64,000 nt of DNA from Phycicoccus duodecadis (GCF_002846495.1 NZ_PJNE01000001.1:1612001-1676000), one strand, 5' to 3'. Positions 25,401-34,035 are shown, numbered from the stretch's first letter. The notes: a model not told the origin generated them from the letters alone. Translations and numbers: made by a program.

Positions 25401-25650
25401 CCGCCGCGAGCCCGTTGCGCCGCTGCACGGTGGCGCCGTCGGGCGAGCGCATCCAGGTGAAGTCACCACCCAGGAGCATGGTGTCGCCGGCGCGGACCAG
25501 GGCGTAGACGTGCCCGTTGTCGGGGCGCCACGAGGGAAGGACGGTGCCGTCGTCGATGGCCGCACGCGCGACCCCGGGGACGACGACGGCCGAGACAGCG
25601 GCGAGCACCGCCGAGAGGATGGTCAGAACCACTCGACGGTGCTCGCTCAT
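22432..25650 (-). CDS. Large secreted beta-propeller/FN3 surface protein
   Basis: A 1072-residue exported protein with a signal peptide of about 30 residues ending 'GVARA'. Residues 35-395 form a propeller-like region with recurring 'GGxF' blades ('LGGDFTWMRS', 'VGGAFSAVGG', 'LGGTFTTLSG', 'AGGHFDTAF', 'LGGHFETVDG'). An FN3 domain follows (about 400-485). A beta-sandwich with 'LLLDDGAVAYLNGTELVRENMP' comes next (490-650), then three FN3 domains in tandem (655-915). A second copy of the sandwich ends the protein ('RLLVDDAAVVYVNGTEVYRFNLP', 915-1072). No LPXTG motif is present. It is the last gene of a priming-transferase operon, which suggests a matrix or cell-surface role. Confidence 0.75.
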   Translation of the reverse strand: MSEHRRVVLTILSAVLAAVSAVVVPGVARAAIDDGTVLPSWRPDNGHVYALVRAGDTMLLGGDFTWMRSPDGATVQRRNGLAAVSVSTGALLAWAPSVTGTVRALELTSDGASVYVGGAFSAVGGISRANLAVVALAGGAVGSFRADTDGEVRDLQVVGGNLYLVGSFARVAGQSRSRGAVVTAATGTVGAWNPRANSGIRSFTLSPDGGTAFLGGTFTTLSGAGRPYVGAVDVSGGAVTGWVPKSSCNDLTNPCYVFETVVTDDLVYLSVGGPGGRVTALDRATGFERWWAGTDGDVQTLELRDGKLFAGGHFDTAFAGSPRAGVVALDARSGAVLPDIDARVVGWSGVWAMTLDGSRLALGGHFETVDGATVRRYAAFAVTPDPADGSPPTAPTSVRAPATLSDEVSLTWNPAADDVAVSHYVVLRDGVAIGQANKTFYRDRTVLPGTPYRYTVAAVDTSGNTGPAASAPLLTTESARSLFVGSGTPVRFWSTGTAPAGAWTTTAYSDTAWSTGAGELGYGDGDEDVVISPLGVTHYFRTAFTVPSLASVGNPRLRLLLDDGAVAYLNGTELVRENMPTGAIGDTSLAVNGIGGTDEMDWSSYAIPAGRLVQGANVLAVEVHNSSTTSSDVSYAARVEYTSSAPTAPAAPTGVTATPSSATSVEVSWAGSAGATGYLVQRDGVTVATVASTAFSDSGLVPSTSYGYRVIATNSTGASAPSATVTATTPAAPTPPPTPGAPVVGTVGATSVQLGWTAVAGATGYTVLRDGRPVAATASTAYLDTGLTPATAYDYSLVASNAAGPSAPGPVTTVTTTAVPAAPPPAPTGLTASGVTSTTAGLSWQASAGADSYTVLRDGAPVGTTAGTSLTDTGLSADVTYSYTVTAANGNGASAPGTALMVRTRTLLLSGDAWRMNGTGADLGTAWTAPSYDDSRWQLGASQWGFGDGDERTVLTWATNPRPTTAYGRTVVDVGPTTAGITALRMRLLVDDAAVVYVNGTEVYRFNLPTGPVAYDTRALRYIAGSEENLWRTVDVPATALVPGRNVVSVEVHQDQPSSSDISLDLELSPVR

Positions 25651-25655
25651 GGTCG

Positions 25656-28600
25656 TCAGCCGATCAGGACGCTGAGGACGGGTTGCCCGCTGGGCGCTTC
25701 ACTGGTGTCGAACTCGGCGTTGTCGTTGCCGCCTCCGACGATCGCGATCGTGACGTCCTGCCCGGCGTACGCGGCCAGGGCGCCGGCGTCGAGCGTGACT
25801 GTCGTGCTCCCGTCGACCCCGATGCCGGTGAAGGACCCCAGGACCGTGGCCGAGACCGCCGGTGCGGTGTCGTAGGTCATCGTGGCCTCGGACCAGCTGG
25901 AGTCGGTGACCAGCATCAGCTGCTGCGGGTCGACGCTCGAGGCCCACGAGTTCGCGGTCGTGGAGAGGGTCAGTGTCGCGGTCTGCAGTGAGGTCCCGGC
26001 GGGGACGGCGGGCACCCGGAACTTCAGGTACGACGTCTGCGGCGACGTGCCGCCCTTGCTGCGCATGACCCAGCTGTTGCCGGCCGTGGCCGTGGGGCTG
26101 GCCGCGTTGACCCAGGTGTCCTCGGTGGGGACGAGGTTGGACGTCGTCGGCGGCGGCGGGGGCGGCGGCGCGATGGTCGCCGCGACCGCATCGGACGCCG
26201 CGCTGACGTTGCCCGTGGGGTCGACGGCCGCCACCCGGTAGTAGTACGTCCCGGTCGCCTGGTTCGGGTCGGCGGCCGAGAGGGCCGTCGTCCGGGTGAG
26301 CAGCGAAGCGGCGTCGGCCGTGAAGTCGGCCGAGGTGCCCTTGTACACGCGGTACTCGGCGACGGCGTCGTTGTCGGTCGAGGCCTGCCACGTCAGGCTG
26401 ACGTCCTGCCCGCTGACCGAGGTCGTGAGACCGGCCGGCACCGACGGCGCCTGGCTGTCGACCACCGGCGCGTCGGCCAGGGTGGCGTGCCGGGCGACCT
26501 GGGCCGCCGGCATCGGGTAGGTGTACAGCGCGAACTGGTCGATGGTGCCGGAGAACCAGTCGCTCGCGGGGCGCGAGGCCCAGCCGCTGAGGTTGTCGCC
26601 GCCGATGCGCCAGTAGCCGTTCCAGCGCACGATGGCGTTGTTGGTGGGGTCGGCCGCCACCTGGCTGCCGTCGACGTACAGCTTGGTGCCAGCGAGCGAG
26701 TCGATGGTGGCCACCACGTGGTGCCACTGGCCGTTGTTGAGGCCCGCGGCGGAGCTCAAGTAGCGGCGGGGCTCGCCGCTGCCGAAGACGACCTTGCCGT
26801 CGTTGGTCATGTAGACCGCCCGGTCGGTGCTGCTCGAGGTGCCCGTGGTGGTCTTGGAGTTGCCGAAACCGGCGAGGCGGCCCCCCGACGTGGTCGTGGT
26901 CTTGAACCACAGCTCGACGCTCGCCTGCTTCTTGGCCCACTCGTTGGTCTGGTCGACGATGGCACCGCCGCTGGCGCCGCTGAGGGTGACCGCCTGGCCG
27001 AGGTTGGGCACCCCAGGCCGGTTCAGAGTGACCCCGGAGCCGACCGTCATGGTCCGCCCCGTGACGACGTCGCGGACCGTGCTGCCGGACGTCTCGTCGA
27101 GGGGGTAGAAGAGGCGGGCGGCGTCGAGGCGCTGCACGTCGGCGGGAGCCGGGACGGCGGACGCGACGGTGACGGTGCTCGCGGCCGACTGCAGGCCGAC
27201 GTTGCCGTCAGGGTCGACCCCGCGCACCGTGTAGGTGTGCGTGGAGCCGGCCAGCACGGCGGTGTCGGTGAACGACATCCAGCCCGGGAACCAGGGCTTG
27301 GTCTCGGTGGTGACCGAGTAGACCGGCGCGGCGGTGTTGCCGTCGCGGATGACCTGGTAGGTCACCATCCGGCTGTCACGGTCCTCGCTGGTCGACCAGT
27401 TGACCGTGGCCCGGCCCGGCGTGGAGCTGGAGACGATGGGCGCGCCGGGACGCTGGGGCGCCTGCTGCACGCCGCCGGCGTCCTTGTAGGCGAAGCGGGT
27501 CAGACCCTGCTGCCGCTGGTTGTCGTTGACGAGGGTGAACTCGCCGCCGACCCAGAGGATGTCGTTGCCGACGGTGGCCATCTCCCGCGGGCCGTTGCCG
27601 TCGTCGGTCTGCGGGGTCCAGTTGAGCAGCTGGAAGTTGCCGTTGCTGGTGGGGACCTCGGCGCGCAGCTTGTAGCGACGCGAGGTCTCGGGGTCGGTGC
27701 TCTGGTACTGCTCCGGGAACCCGTCGACCATCTGGCCGCAGTTGTGCGAGTGCGACCCGGCGTAGACGACCCCGCGCAGCACGGCGATGGAGTGCGAGGC
27801 ACCGAGACAGTTGTCGAAGTTCTTGCGCAGCCCCGTGGCGGGGTCGTAGACGTCGACGCCCTCGTTGATCGAGCCGCTGGCCTCGCCGGCGACGTAGATC
27901 AGGCCGTTGAAGACCTCGATGTCCTCGACCCACGCGGCGGAGTTGAAGTTGTTGGTGTCGTTGAACGAGACGCGCACCCCGGTGACCGGGTCGACGGCCG
28001 CGAGGCGCCGCGGGCCGGTGCCGTTGATGGTGTTGAAGTTGCCGCCCACGACGAGCTTGGAGCCGTCGGGGGTGAGCTTCATCTTGCGGACCGTGCTGTC
28101 GGCGGCCGGGGCGAACGGGAGGGTGTCGCCGGTGGTGCGGTTGAACGCGGCCAGGCGGGTGCGCACCGTGCTGTCGGACAGCTTGGTGAAGCTGCCGCCG
28201 ACGTAGACGGTGCTGTCGCTGGCCGTGACCGACATGACGCGGCCGTACATCCCGACCTTGTAGCCGCCGGCGAGGTTGCCGGTGGCGGTGTCGAAGGCGG
28301 CCAGGCCGAGGCGCCACTGGCCGTTGACCTTGGTGAAGTCACCACCGAGGTAGAGCGTCTTGCCGTCGGGCGTGACGTCCATGTCCCAGACCGTGCCGCA
28401 CTCGCGGGTGGTGCTGGTGACCTTGGGGCAGTTGGCGTCGGTGCTCGTCGACACGGTGCCCGAGACGATCGGGTTCCAGGGGAGCAGGTCCCCGGTGCGG
28501 GCGTCGAAGGCCGCGACGAAGCGACGCGCCACCTCCTGCGTGCCCGGTGCGGCACCCGGGGGGCGCACCGCGGTGAAGCTGCCGCCCACGTAGGCGACGT

Positions 28601-28763
28601 TGCCGACGACCTGGATGGCCCAGACCGTGCCGTTGGTCTGCCAGGTGGAGAGCGGGGTGGCGGTGAGCGTCTCGATCCCGGCGTCCAGGGCGGGTGCCTG
28701 GGCCGGGAGCGTGATGACCATCGATGCGGCCGCGAGCAGCACGCATGCGAGACGACGGATCAT
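25656..28763 (-). CDS. Large secreted propeller/LamG/DNRLRE surface protein
   Basis: A 1035-residue exported protein with signal peptide 'MIRRLACVLLAAASMVITLP'. Residues 30-400 form a propeller with repeated 'YVGGSFTAV', 'YLGGDFTKVNG', 'YVGGSFTKLSD' and 'VVGGNFNTING' blades, related to the neighbour at 22432. An FN3-like domain, a LamG/concanavalin-like domain (about 520-740, 'GQWHHVVATIDSLAGTKLYVDG') and another FN3 domain follow. A C-terminal DNRLRE domain (about 860-1035, 'EDTWVNAASPTATAGNSW') ends it. LamG and DNRLRE modules suggest carbohydrate binding outside the cell. The ATG at 28763 is used because the signal peptide starts there; the open frame upstream is over the GT4 gene. Confidence 0.78.
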   Translation of the reverse strand: MIRRLACVLLAAASMVITLPAQAPALDAGIETLTATPLSTWQTNGTVWAIQVVGNVAYVGGSFTAVRPPGAAPGTQEVARRFVAAFDARTGDLLPWNPIVSGTVSTSTDANCPKVTSTTRECGTVWDMDVTPDGKTLYLGGDFTKVNGQWRLGLAAFDTATGNLAGGYKVGMYGRVMSVTASDSTVYVGGSFTKLSDSTVRTRLAAFNRTTGDTLPFAPAADSTVRKMKLTPDGSKLVVGGNFNTINGTGPRRLAAVDPVTGVRVSFNDTNNFNSAAWVEDIEVFNGLIYVAGEASGSINEGVDVYDPATGLRKNFDNCLGASHSIAVLRGVVYAGSHSHNCGQMVDGFPEQYQSTDPETSRRYKLRAEVPTSNGNFQLLNWTPQTDDGNGPREMATVGNDILWVGGEFTLVNDNQRQQGLTRFAYKDAGGVQQAPQRPGAPIVSSSTPGRATVNWSTSEDRDSRMVTYQVIRDGNTAAPVYSVTTETKPWFPGWMSFTDTAVLAGSTHTYTVRGVDPDGNVGLQSAASTVTVASAVPAPADVQRLDAARLFYPLDETSGSTVRDVVTGRTMTVGSGVTLNRPGVPNLGQAVTLSGASGGAIVDQTNEWAKKQASVELWFKTTTTSGGRLAGFGNSKTTTGTSSSTDRAVYMTNDGKVVFGSGEPRRYLSSAAGLNNGQWHHVVATIDSLAGTKLYVDGSQVAADPTNNAIVRWNGYWRIGGDNLSGWASRPASDWFSGTIDQFALYTYPMPAAQVARHATLADAPVVDSQAPSVPAGLTTSVSGQDVSLTWQASTDNDAVAEYRVYKGTSADFTADAASLLTRTTALSAADPNQATGTYYYRVAAVDPTGNVSAASDAVAATIAPPPPPPPTTSNLVPTEDTWVNAASPTATAGNSWVMRSKGGTSPQTSYLKFRVPAVPAGTSLQTATLTLSTTANSWASSVDPQQLMLVTDSSWSEATMTYDTAPAVSATVLGSFTGIGVDGSTTVTLDAGALAAYAGQDVTIAIVGGGNDNAEFDTSEAPSGQPVLSVLIG

Positions 28764-30055
28764 CGGGATCCTCCTACGGGGATGTTCCCGACGACTGCCG
28801 GGGAGTGGTGGCGCACGGCGGGCGGACGTGCCCGGTCGTGCTCGCGGGGCGCGGCGAGAGGCGCCCCACGGTGGCTGCCCGGCACGTGCGCCGGGAGCTG
28901 GTCGGTGGTCGCCGGGGCGACGGGGAGGTGGGCCTCGACCGCGGCGGGCAGCCCGGTGAGGTCGCGGTAGAGCGCGTCGAGCCGCTGGGCACCGGCCGAC
29001 CAGTCGTGGGCCAGCCGGGCGCGCAGGACGACGGCCGCGCGGGCCGCCGTCTCGGCGAGCTCGGCGCGGGCCTCGACGGCGCCGGTGAGGGCCGCGGCCA
29101 GGGCCGCGGGGTCCTCGGGCCGCACGAACGTGGCGGGCGTGCCGGCCAGGGCCTGGCGCATCCCGCCGACGTCGGTGGCGACGACCGGGGCACCCATGGC
29201 CGCGGCCTCGAGCACCCCGAGCGACATGCCCTCGTAGCGCGACGGGGCGACGACGACGTCGGCCGCGGCGCACCACAGCAGCACGTCGCGGCGCGAGGCC
29301 GGGATGACGACCGTGGTGCCGGGCGGCAGCTGGTCGACCAGGGCCGGCGCGCCCTTCAGCGCGCCCACCAGCACGAGCACTCCGGGGCGGCCGGCACGCG
29401 CCCAGGCCTCGAACAGGACGTCCTGGCCCTTCTGGTGGCTGAGTCGCGCCGCGCAGACCACGACCGGGTCGCGGTGGGCGACACCCAGCGCGTCGCGGGC
29501 GGCGGCGCGGTCGGAGGGCGGGAGGTCGCGCGGGTCGATGACGTTGCCGAGCACCTCGGAGCGGGTGGCCTCGACCCCCGCATCGACGCCCTCGACGGCC
29601 TCGTCGTCGCCGCACAGCAGCAGCGCGTCGGTGCGCCCCACCGCCAGCCGCTCCCAGGACCGCGCGGCGCGGGAGACGACGCCCTCGGCGCCGTGCCAGC
29701 TCCAGGCGTGGGGGGTGAAGACGGTGGGTACGTCGAGCCGCAGCAGCCGCCCGGCGAGGCCGGCCTTGCTGCTGTGCAGGTGTACGAGGTCGGGGCGCTC
29801 GCGCCGCACGACCGCCGACAGCGCCCGCGCCTCGGCCACGGCGGAGCGGCCCGGGGAACGGGTCGCGTCCCAGCGGGTCCAGCGCCCGCCGGCCTCCCGC
29901 GCGGTGTACGGGAGGTCACCGCCGAGCGGGCTGGCGACGACGACGTCCCAGCCGCGCTCGGCGAGCATGCGCGTGTACCCCGTGACGGCCACCGCGACGC
30001 CGGCCGTGACCGGCTGCGACACGTGCAGGACCCGGGGGGCCCGGTCGGACGGCAT
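28760..30055 (-). CDS. GT4-family glycosyltransferase
   Basis: A 431-residue retaining GT-B glycosyltransferase. The N-terminal Rossmann half starts 'RVLHVSQPVTAGVAVAVTGYTRML'. The C-terminal half has 'VVCAARLSHQKGQDVLFEAW' and the donor-site 'PSRYEGMSLGVLEAAAMGAPVVATDVGG' (E-x7-E). A disordered basic tail ends the protein. It adds a sugar from an activated donor during exopolysaccharide repeat-unit assembly on the cytoplasmic face. The start at 30055 shares one base with the sugar transferase stop (TGATG), and its end overlaps the next start by four bases, so this is one operon. Confidence 0.85.
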   Translation of the reverse strand: MPSDRAPRVLHVSQPVTAGVAVAVTGYTRMLAERGWDVVVASPLGGDLPYTAREAGGRWTRWDATRSPGRSAVAEARALSAVVRRERPDLVHLHSSKAGLAGRLLRLDVPTVFTPHAWSWHGAEGVVSRAARSWERLAVGRTDALLLCGDDEAVEGVDAGVEATRSEVLGNVIDPRDLPPSDRAAARDALGVAHRDPVVVCAARLSHQKGQDVLFEAWARAGRPGVLVLVGALKGAPALVDQLPPGTTVVIPASRRDVLLWCAAADVVVAPSRYEGMSLGVLEAAAMGAPVVATDVGGMRQALAGTPATFVRPEDPAALAAALTGAVEARAELAETAARAAVVLRARLAHDWSAGAQRLDALYRDLTGLPAAVEAHLPVAPATTDQLPAHVPGSHRGAPLAAPREHDRARPPAVRHHSPAVVGNIPVGGSR

Positions 30056-30735
30056 CACATGGCACCCCGGCCCCAGAGCACGGCGGGGATGGTGAGGAGG
30101 AGGATCCGCAGGTCGAAGACCAGGCCGCGGCGGCGCACGTACTCGAGGTCGAGCTCGAGCCGTTCGTCGGCGGTGGTCGTGGACCGCCCGGAGATCTGCC
30201 ACAGCCCGGTGATGCCCGGGGCCACCCGTAGCCGCTCGTCGCCGGCCGCGCCGAGCGCCTCGACCTCGGCCGCGATGAGCGGACGTGGGCCGACGAGCGA
30301 CATCTGGCCGGTGACCACGTTGAGGAGCTGGGGCAGCTCGTCGACGGAGGTCTTCCGGAGGAAGGAGCCCAGGCGCGTGATGCGCGGGTCGTGCGCGATC
30401 TTCACGAACGGGCCCGCGTCGTAGACGTTGCCGGCGGCGGACAGCTCACGGAGGCGGGCCTCCGCGTCGCTGACCATCGTGCGGAACTTCCACATACGGA
30501 AAGACCGCCCGTGCTCGCCGACCCGGGTGTGCCGGAAGAAGACCGGCCCGCTGGAGTCGAGCTTGATGAGGACCGCCACCACCACGAAGGGGACAGCGAG
30601 CATCACCAACGCCACGGAGGCGAAGAGAACGTCGAGGATCCGTTTGGCCACGCGTTCGAGACGCGGTGCCACCGGAAGTGGACGTGCTGCGACCGGGTAT
30701 GCCGGCCGCGAAACGAGGTCGTCGATAAACGCCAC
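30055..30735 (-). CDS. Priming sugar-1-phosphate transferase (exopolysaccharide)
   Basis: A 226-residue bacterial sugar transferase (PF02397 type). One N-terminal membrane helix ('ILDVLFASVALVMLAVPFVVV') is followed by 'DSSGPVFFRHTRVGEHGRSFRMWKFRTM', 'LGSFLRKTSVDELPQLLNV', 'MSLVGPRPL' and 'GITGLWQISGRS', the complete family signature. These enzymes place the first sugar phosphate on undecaprenyl phosphate. The GTG at 30735 is preferred: GGGGAG lies six bases upstream. Frames from 30903 add an unrelated N-terminus. It lacks the multi-helix N-terminal domain of WbaP-type enzymes. First gene of the operon running to 22432. Confidence 0.87.
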   Translation of the reverse strand: MAFIDDLVSRPAYPVAARPLPVAPRLERVAKRILDVLFASVALVMLAVPFVVVAVLIKLDSSGPVFFRHTRVGEHGRSFRMWKFRTMVSDAEARLRELSAAGNVYDAGPFVKIAHDPRITRLGSFLRKTSVDELPQLLNVVTGQMSLVGPRPLIAAEVEALGAAGDERLRVAPGITGLWQISGRSTTTADERLELDLEYVRRRGLVFDLRILLLTIPAVLWGRGAM

Positions 30736-30997
30736 GATGAGCTCCCCCTGCAAGAGCGAAGTCGCGGAAAAGGCCATAGTGACCGAGGCCCACGCCATTG
30801 CGCAACTGGCCGAACGGGCCATGTGGACGACGCGCGGGACTCGGGCCCGAACGGCCCTGAAGCTGTCGGTTCTCAGGACAGCCGGAGGGCGCTCGTGATA
30901 CACCCGGGGCGAGGTCGGTCACGAAGGTGCATGAAAACCTCTGCCGGGCAGGGTATTCCATCCGCCGCGGAACGCCGCTGCGAAGAGTGGGCGCGCC
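30736..30997. other. Leader/promoter region of the sugar transferase operon
   Basis: 262 bases without a supported gene and less GC-rich than the surroundings. A minus-strand TACCCT (30950-30955) is a possible -10. A long leader may precede the GTG at 30735; no riboswitch was recognised. Confidence 0.35.
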
Positions 30998-31831
30998 TCA
31001 GGAGAGGAGCCGCAGGGCGAGATCCTCGCCCTCGCCGACCATCCGCCGGGCGTGCGCCAGGTCATCGCCGTTGCGTTGCCTCACAGGAGAGGCGAGGTTC
31101 TCGGCGAGCAGCCGCAGGGTCAGGTGCCGGACCAGGACGGCCACGTGGGGGTGCCCCGACGTGGGCACCGACCCCTCGATGCGCCGCAGCGCCACCGCGC
31201 GGTCGGCCGGGTCGGTGAGCGTCGACCACAGCCGCACGTGGTCGGTCCAGCGGGGATGCCCGCCCAGGAACTCCCAGTCGATGACGAGCACGTCGGCCCC
31301 GTCGGCGAGGACGTTGCGGCGGTAGAGGTCGCCGTGGCCCGGCACCCGGTCGGCGAGCCCCGCGGCCGCCGCTCGTGCCGCCCGGAACCTCGGGATCGGC
31401 AGTCCGCCGGCCACCGAGCGCACGACCCGCACGGCCAGCGTCCGACGGTCGGCCCGCCAGGTCGAGGGCGCCTCGGCCGGCAGCGGCGCGGGGCAGGCGG
31501 CGATGCGGTCGGCGGCGTCGAGAGCGGCGCCCACGGCCTCGGCCCCCCGGCACGAGGTACCCGGCGCGCGGGCCCCCACCAGCCACGAGCCGTCCGGCGC
31601 GGCGCCGTGCACCGCGGGCACCGGCACGCCGGCGGCCGTGGCCCAGCGTCGGCCGTCGACCTCGAGCCGGACCAGGCGCCGCCCGGCCTCGGAGGCGGCG
31701 AGGTCGACGACGAGGGTGTCGTCGACCCACCGGCGCACGGGGCGGGGGGGCCCCGGCTTCACGGCCTCGGACAGGGCGTCGGGATCGGCACCGGCGGCCC
31801 GGACCGCGGCGCGCACCGGCTCAGGGAGCAT
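30998..31831 (-). CDS. APH-like phosphotransferase
   Basis: A 277-residue protein of the aminoglycoside phosphotransferase/choline kinase fold. Residues 166-173 are 'HGDLYRRN' (Brenner motif with catalytic Asp168 and Mg-ligand Asn173) and 184-187 'IDWE' hold the second metal Asp. The N-terminal lobe is short. The fold phosphorylates small hydroxyl compounds; here, beside a glycoside hydrolase gene and polysaccharide genes, a sugar or polyol substrate is more likely than an antibiotic, but that is inference. It overlaps the glycoside hydrolase gene by 11 bases. A GTG at 31855 is an alternative start. Confidence 0.7.
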   Translation of the reverse strand: MLPEPVRAAVRAAGADPDALSEAVKPGPPRPVRRWVDDTLVVDLAASEAGRRLVRLEVDGRRWATAAGVPVPAVHGAAPDGSWLVGARAPGTSCRGAEAVGAALDAADRIAACPAPLPAEAPSTWRADRRTLAVRVVRSVAGGLPIPRFRAARAAAAGLADRVPGHGDLYRRNVLADGADVLVIDWEFLGGHPRWTDHVRLWSTLTDPADRAVALRRIEGSVPTSGHPHVAVLVRHLTLRLLAENLASPVRQRNGDDLAHARRMVGEGEDLALRLLS

Positions 31832-32948
31832 CCGGGCAGACCCGTGACGCGACACAGCGCAGGGCGGCCCAGGCGGGCTTGCGCGAGCCGTCGGCCCGCA
31901 GCAGCCCGAAGCCGTCCTGGTGCACGTCGCCGAGCGCGGTGTCGCGGGCGGTGTACCAGAACCAGCCCTTCACCTGGGGGTACCGGCGCGCGACGATGCG
32001 CACGGAGTCGTAGAGGAAGCGCGCCTGCTCGGCCTCACTCACCCCCAGGGCCCAGACGGGCGCGTCGGCGGCGTTCTCGTGGCTCGACCAGCCCACCTCG
32101 GTGAGCCAGATGGGCACCTTCGCCTCGCCGTGGGCGCGCATGACGACCACGAGCTCGTCGAGGTTGAGGAAGCGGTAGCGCGTGCCGTCGGCGGCCGTGC
32201 CGGGCGAGAGGTCGCCGGGGCTCGGGTAGGGGTGCACGGCCATCACGTCGTAGGAGCCCTTGGCGCCGGCGGCGTACAGCTGCTCGACCCAGTCGATGTC
32301 GACGTACTCGAGCCCGCCGACGACGACCGGGGCGTCGGGGTCGGCGATCTTCACGGCCGGGTAGGCGGCCCTGAGCAGCGAGGCGTAGGCCCGGGCGTCG
32401 GGCGGGTTCCAGAACCGCTTGCCGTTGGGCTCGTTCCAGATCTCGTAGGCGTCGACGTCGGCACCCCAGCGCTCGGCCATCCAGCGGAGGGCGCGGGCGA
32501 AGGCGTGCGGGTCGGGATGCGCGGCCTTGCCGCCGCCGTCGGTGGCCCACGGGGGCGCCCAGTAGACCTCGAGCAGCACCTTCAGGCCCTGGGCCCGGGC
32601 GATCCGGATGGCCTCGTCGACCCGCGGCACCCCCCATCCCATGTCCCAGCGGTTCGGGCCGTCCGGCTGGAGGGAGGCCCAAGCGACGTCGAGGCGCACC
32701 CAGCCGGCGCCGGTCGCCGCCACGCCTTCGGCCATCTGCTCGCGGTCGGCGGTCTGCACCCCGTCGAAGAGCGCGGTGTACTGCACGCCGATGACGGGCG
32801 GCGTGCCGTCGATGGGGCGCATCGGCCCGCTGCTGGTCGGGCCGGACGTGATGCGGGTACCTCCGGTGCCGGTGACCGAGACCACGCCCGCGACGCCGAG
32901 CACCACGGCCAGCGCGACGGCGATGGCGGCCACGTGACGGTGCCTCAC
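31821..32948 (-). CDS. Membrane-anchored glycoside hydrolase (GH39/cellulase-like)
   Basis: A 375-residue protein with an N-terminal membrane anchor or signal (residues 6-26), a short Gly/Ser/Thr linker and a TIM-barrel hydrolase. Glu173 in 'YEIWNEPNGKRFW' is the acid/base and Glu284 in 'IWLTEVGWSS' the likely nucleophile, the clan GH-A pattern. 'VMAVHPYPSPGD' resembles GH39-type enzymes. It may trim or process the polysaccharide made nearby. The GTG at 32948 overlaps the preceding stop (GTGA); the longer frame to 33146 lies inside the propeller gene. Confidence 0.78.
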   Translation of the reverse strand: MRHRHVAAIAVALAVVLGVAGVVSVTGTGGTRITSGPTSSGPMRPIDGTPPVIGVQYTALFDGVQTADREQMAEGVAATGAGWVRLDVAWASLQPDGPNRWDMGWGVPRVDEAIRIARAQGLKVLLEVYWAPPWATDGGGKAAHPDPHAFARALRWMAERWGADVDAYEIWNEPNGKRFWNPPDARAYASLLRAAYPAVKIADPDAPVVVGGLEYVDIDWVEQLYAAGAKGSYDVMAVHPYPSPGDLSPGTAADGTRYRFLNLDELVVVMRAHGEAKVPIWLTEVGWSSHENAADAPVWALGVSEAEQARFLYDSVRIVARRYPQVKGWFWYTARDTALGDVHQDGFGLLRADGSRKPAWAALRCVASRVCPDAP

Positions 32949-33853
32949 GAGGCGGGCACGCGGACCCGGGTCACGGGAACCCGGTCGACCGCGGCGGGCA
33001 GTCCCTCGGTGGTCGCGAGGAGCGCCGTACCGGCGGTGTCGTAGGCGATCGCCTCGCCCTGCCGGCTCTCGGGCAGCGCCACCCGGCGCGGCGTCCCGCC
33101 GACCAGCGCCTCCGCGATGTCGCCGTCGGGGACGTCGTACTCCCACGCGGCGGCATACGTGCGCAGCACGACGAACACGCCCGAGCGTGCGACCGCCGCG
33201 CCCGTGACGAGCCGCGCGGCCGTGCCTCCGGCGCCCGTGGGGTCGACGTCGACCGTGCCGCGCCGCACGAGCGGGATGGTGGCGCCGTCGACCAGTGGCG
33301 TGTCGGTGGCGAAGACCGTCGCGGGACCGAACCCGACCTTCGTGACGACGACGGCCCGGCCGTCACTACCGATGAGGACCGCCTCGGCGTCGTAGGTGCC
33401 GCTCGGGTAGTCGAGCACGACGCGCCGCACGTCGTCGGTGCCCGGCACCCAGCCCACGAGCTGCACCCCGGAGCGCGAGGCCCGGTTGCCCCCGACATCG
33501 GCCAGCCAGAGGCGCCCCTCGGGCCCGAGCACCAGGTCCTCGACGTCGGAGAGCACGACGCCCCTCTTCTTGAGGACCGGGGCCAGGTCGAAGGTGGCGG
33601 CGACGCGGCACCGGTCGTCGAGCCGGTAGACCACGGCTCCGCGGTCGTCGACCACCCAGAGCTGGTCGTCGGTGACGGCCATGCCGCTGATGCCGCCCAG
33701 CCGCGCGTCGGTGACCGAGCACAGCGGGGCGCCCGCGCCGTAGGTGGTGCGCACGACCGTGGCGGGGTCGGCGGCGCCGCTGGTGAGGCCCACGTCCACG
33801 AGGACACCGACGGCGACGAGCAGCGCCACGGCAGCGGCGACGGCGACGCGCAT
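32945..33853 (-). CDS. Secreted beta-propeller protein
   Basis: A 302-residue protein with an N-terminal hydrophobic segment ('VAVAAAVALLVAVGVLVDVGL') and then a propeller of NHL/SMP-30-like blades ('GISGMAVTDDQLWVVDDRG', 'VEDLVLGPEGRLWLADVGGN', 'YDAEAVLIGSDG'). No catalytic motif stands out. GAGGAG eight bases before the ATG at 33853 supports the start. It is first in an operon with the glycoside hydrolase and phosphotransferase, and divergent from the Wzz-like operon. Confidence 0.7.
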   Translation of the reverse strand: MRVAVAAAVALLVAVGVLVDVGLTSGAADPATVVRTTYGAGAPLCSVTDARLGGISGMAVTDDQLWVVDDRGAVVYRLDDRCRVAATFDLAPVLKKRGVVLSDVEDLVLGPEGRLWLADVGGNRASRSGVQLVGWVPGTDDVRRVVLDYPSGTYDAEAVLIGSDGRAVVVTKVGFGPATVFATDTPLVDGATIPLVRRGTVDVDPTGAGGTAARLVTGAAVARSGVFVVLRTYAAAWEYDVPDGDIAEALVGGTPRRVALPESRQGEAIAYDTAGTALLATTEGLPAAVDRVPVTRVRVPAS

Positions 33854-34035
33854 CTGGATCTCCTCGACGGACGGGCCACGCCGACCGGGCCGGACGGCCG
33901 GGGCTGGCGACGAAAGGGCCATCGTCCACGAAACGAACAACGGCGCAGACGGCAGGCCCTACCGTGTCATCGTAACGACCTGCCGACGTGGGCCGCAGGG
34001 GTCCGATGCCCGGCGGTCAAGAAGGGGACCCCATC

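Noticed and set aside
28764..29615. N-terminal extension of the propeller/LamG protein
   Set aside because: The frame is open, but the translation is Arg/Gly/Pro-rich and lies over the GT4 gene; the signal peptide begins at 28763.
30998..31831. Antibiotic-resistance aminoglycoside phosphotransferase
   Set aside because: Only the general APH fold motifs are present, and the operon partners are a glycoside hydrolase and a propeller protein; resistance cannot be claimed.
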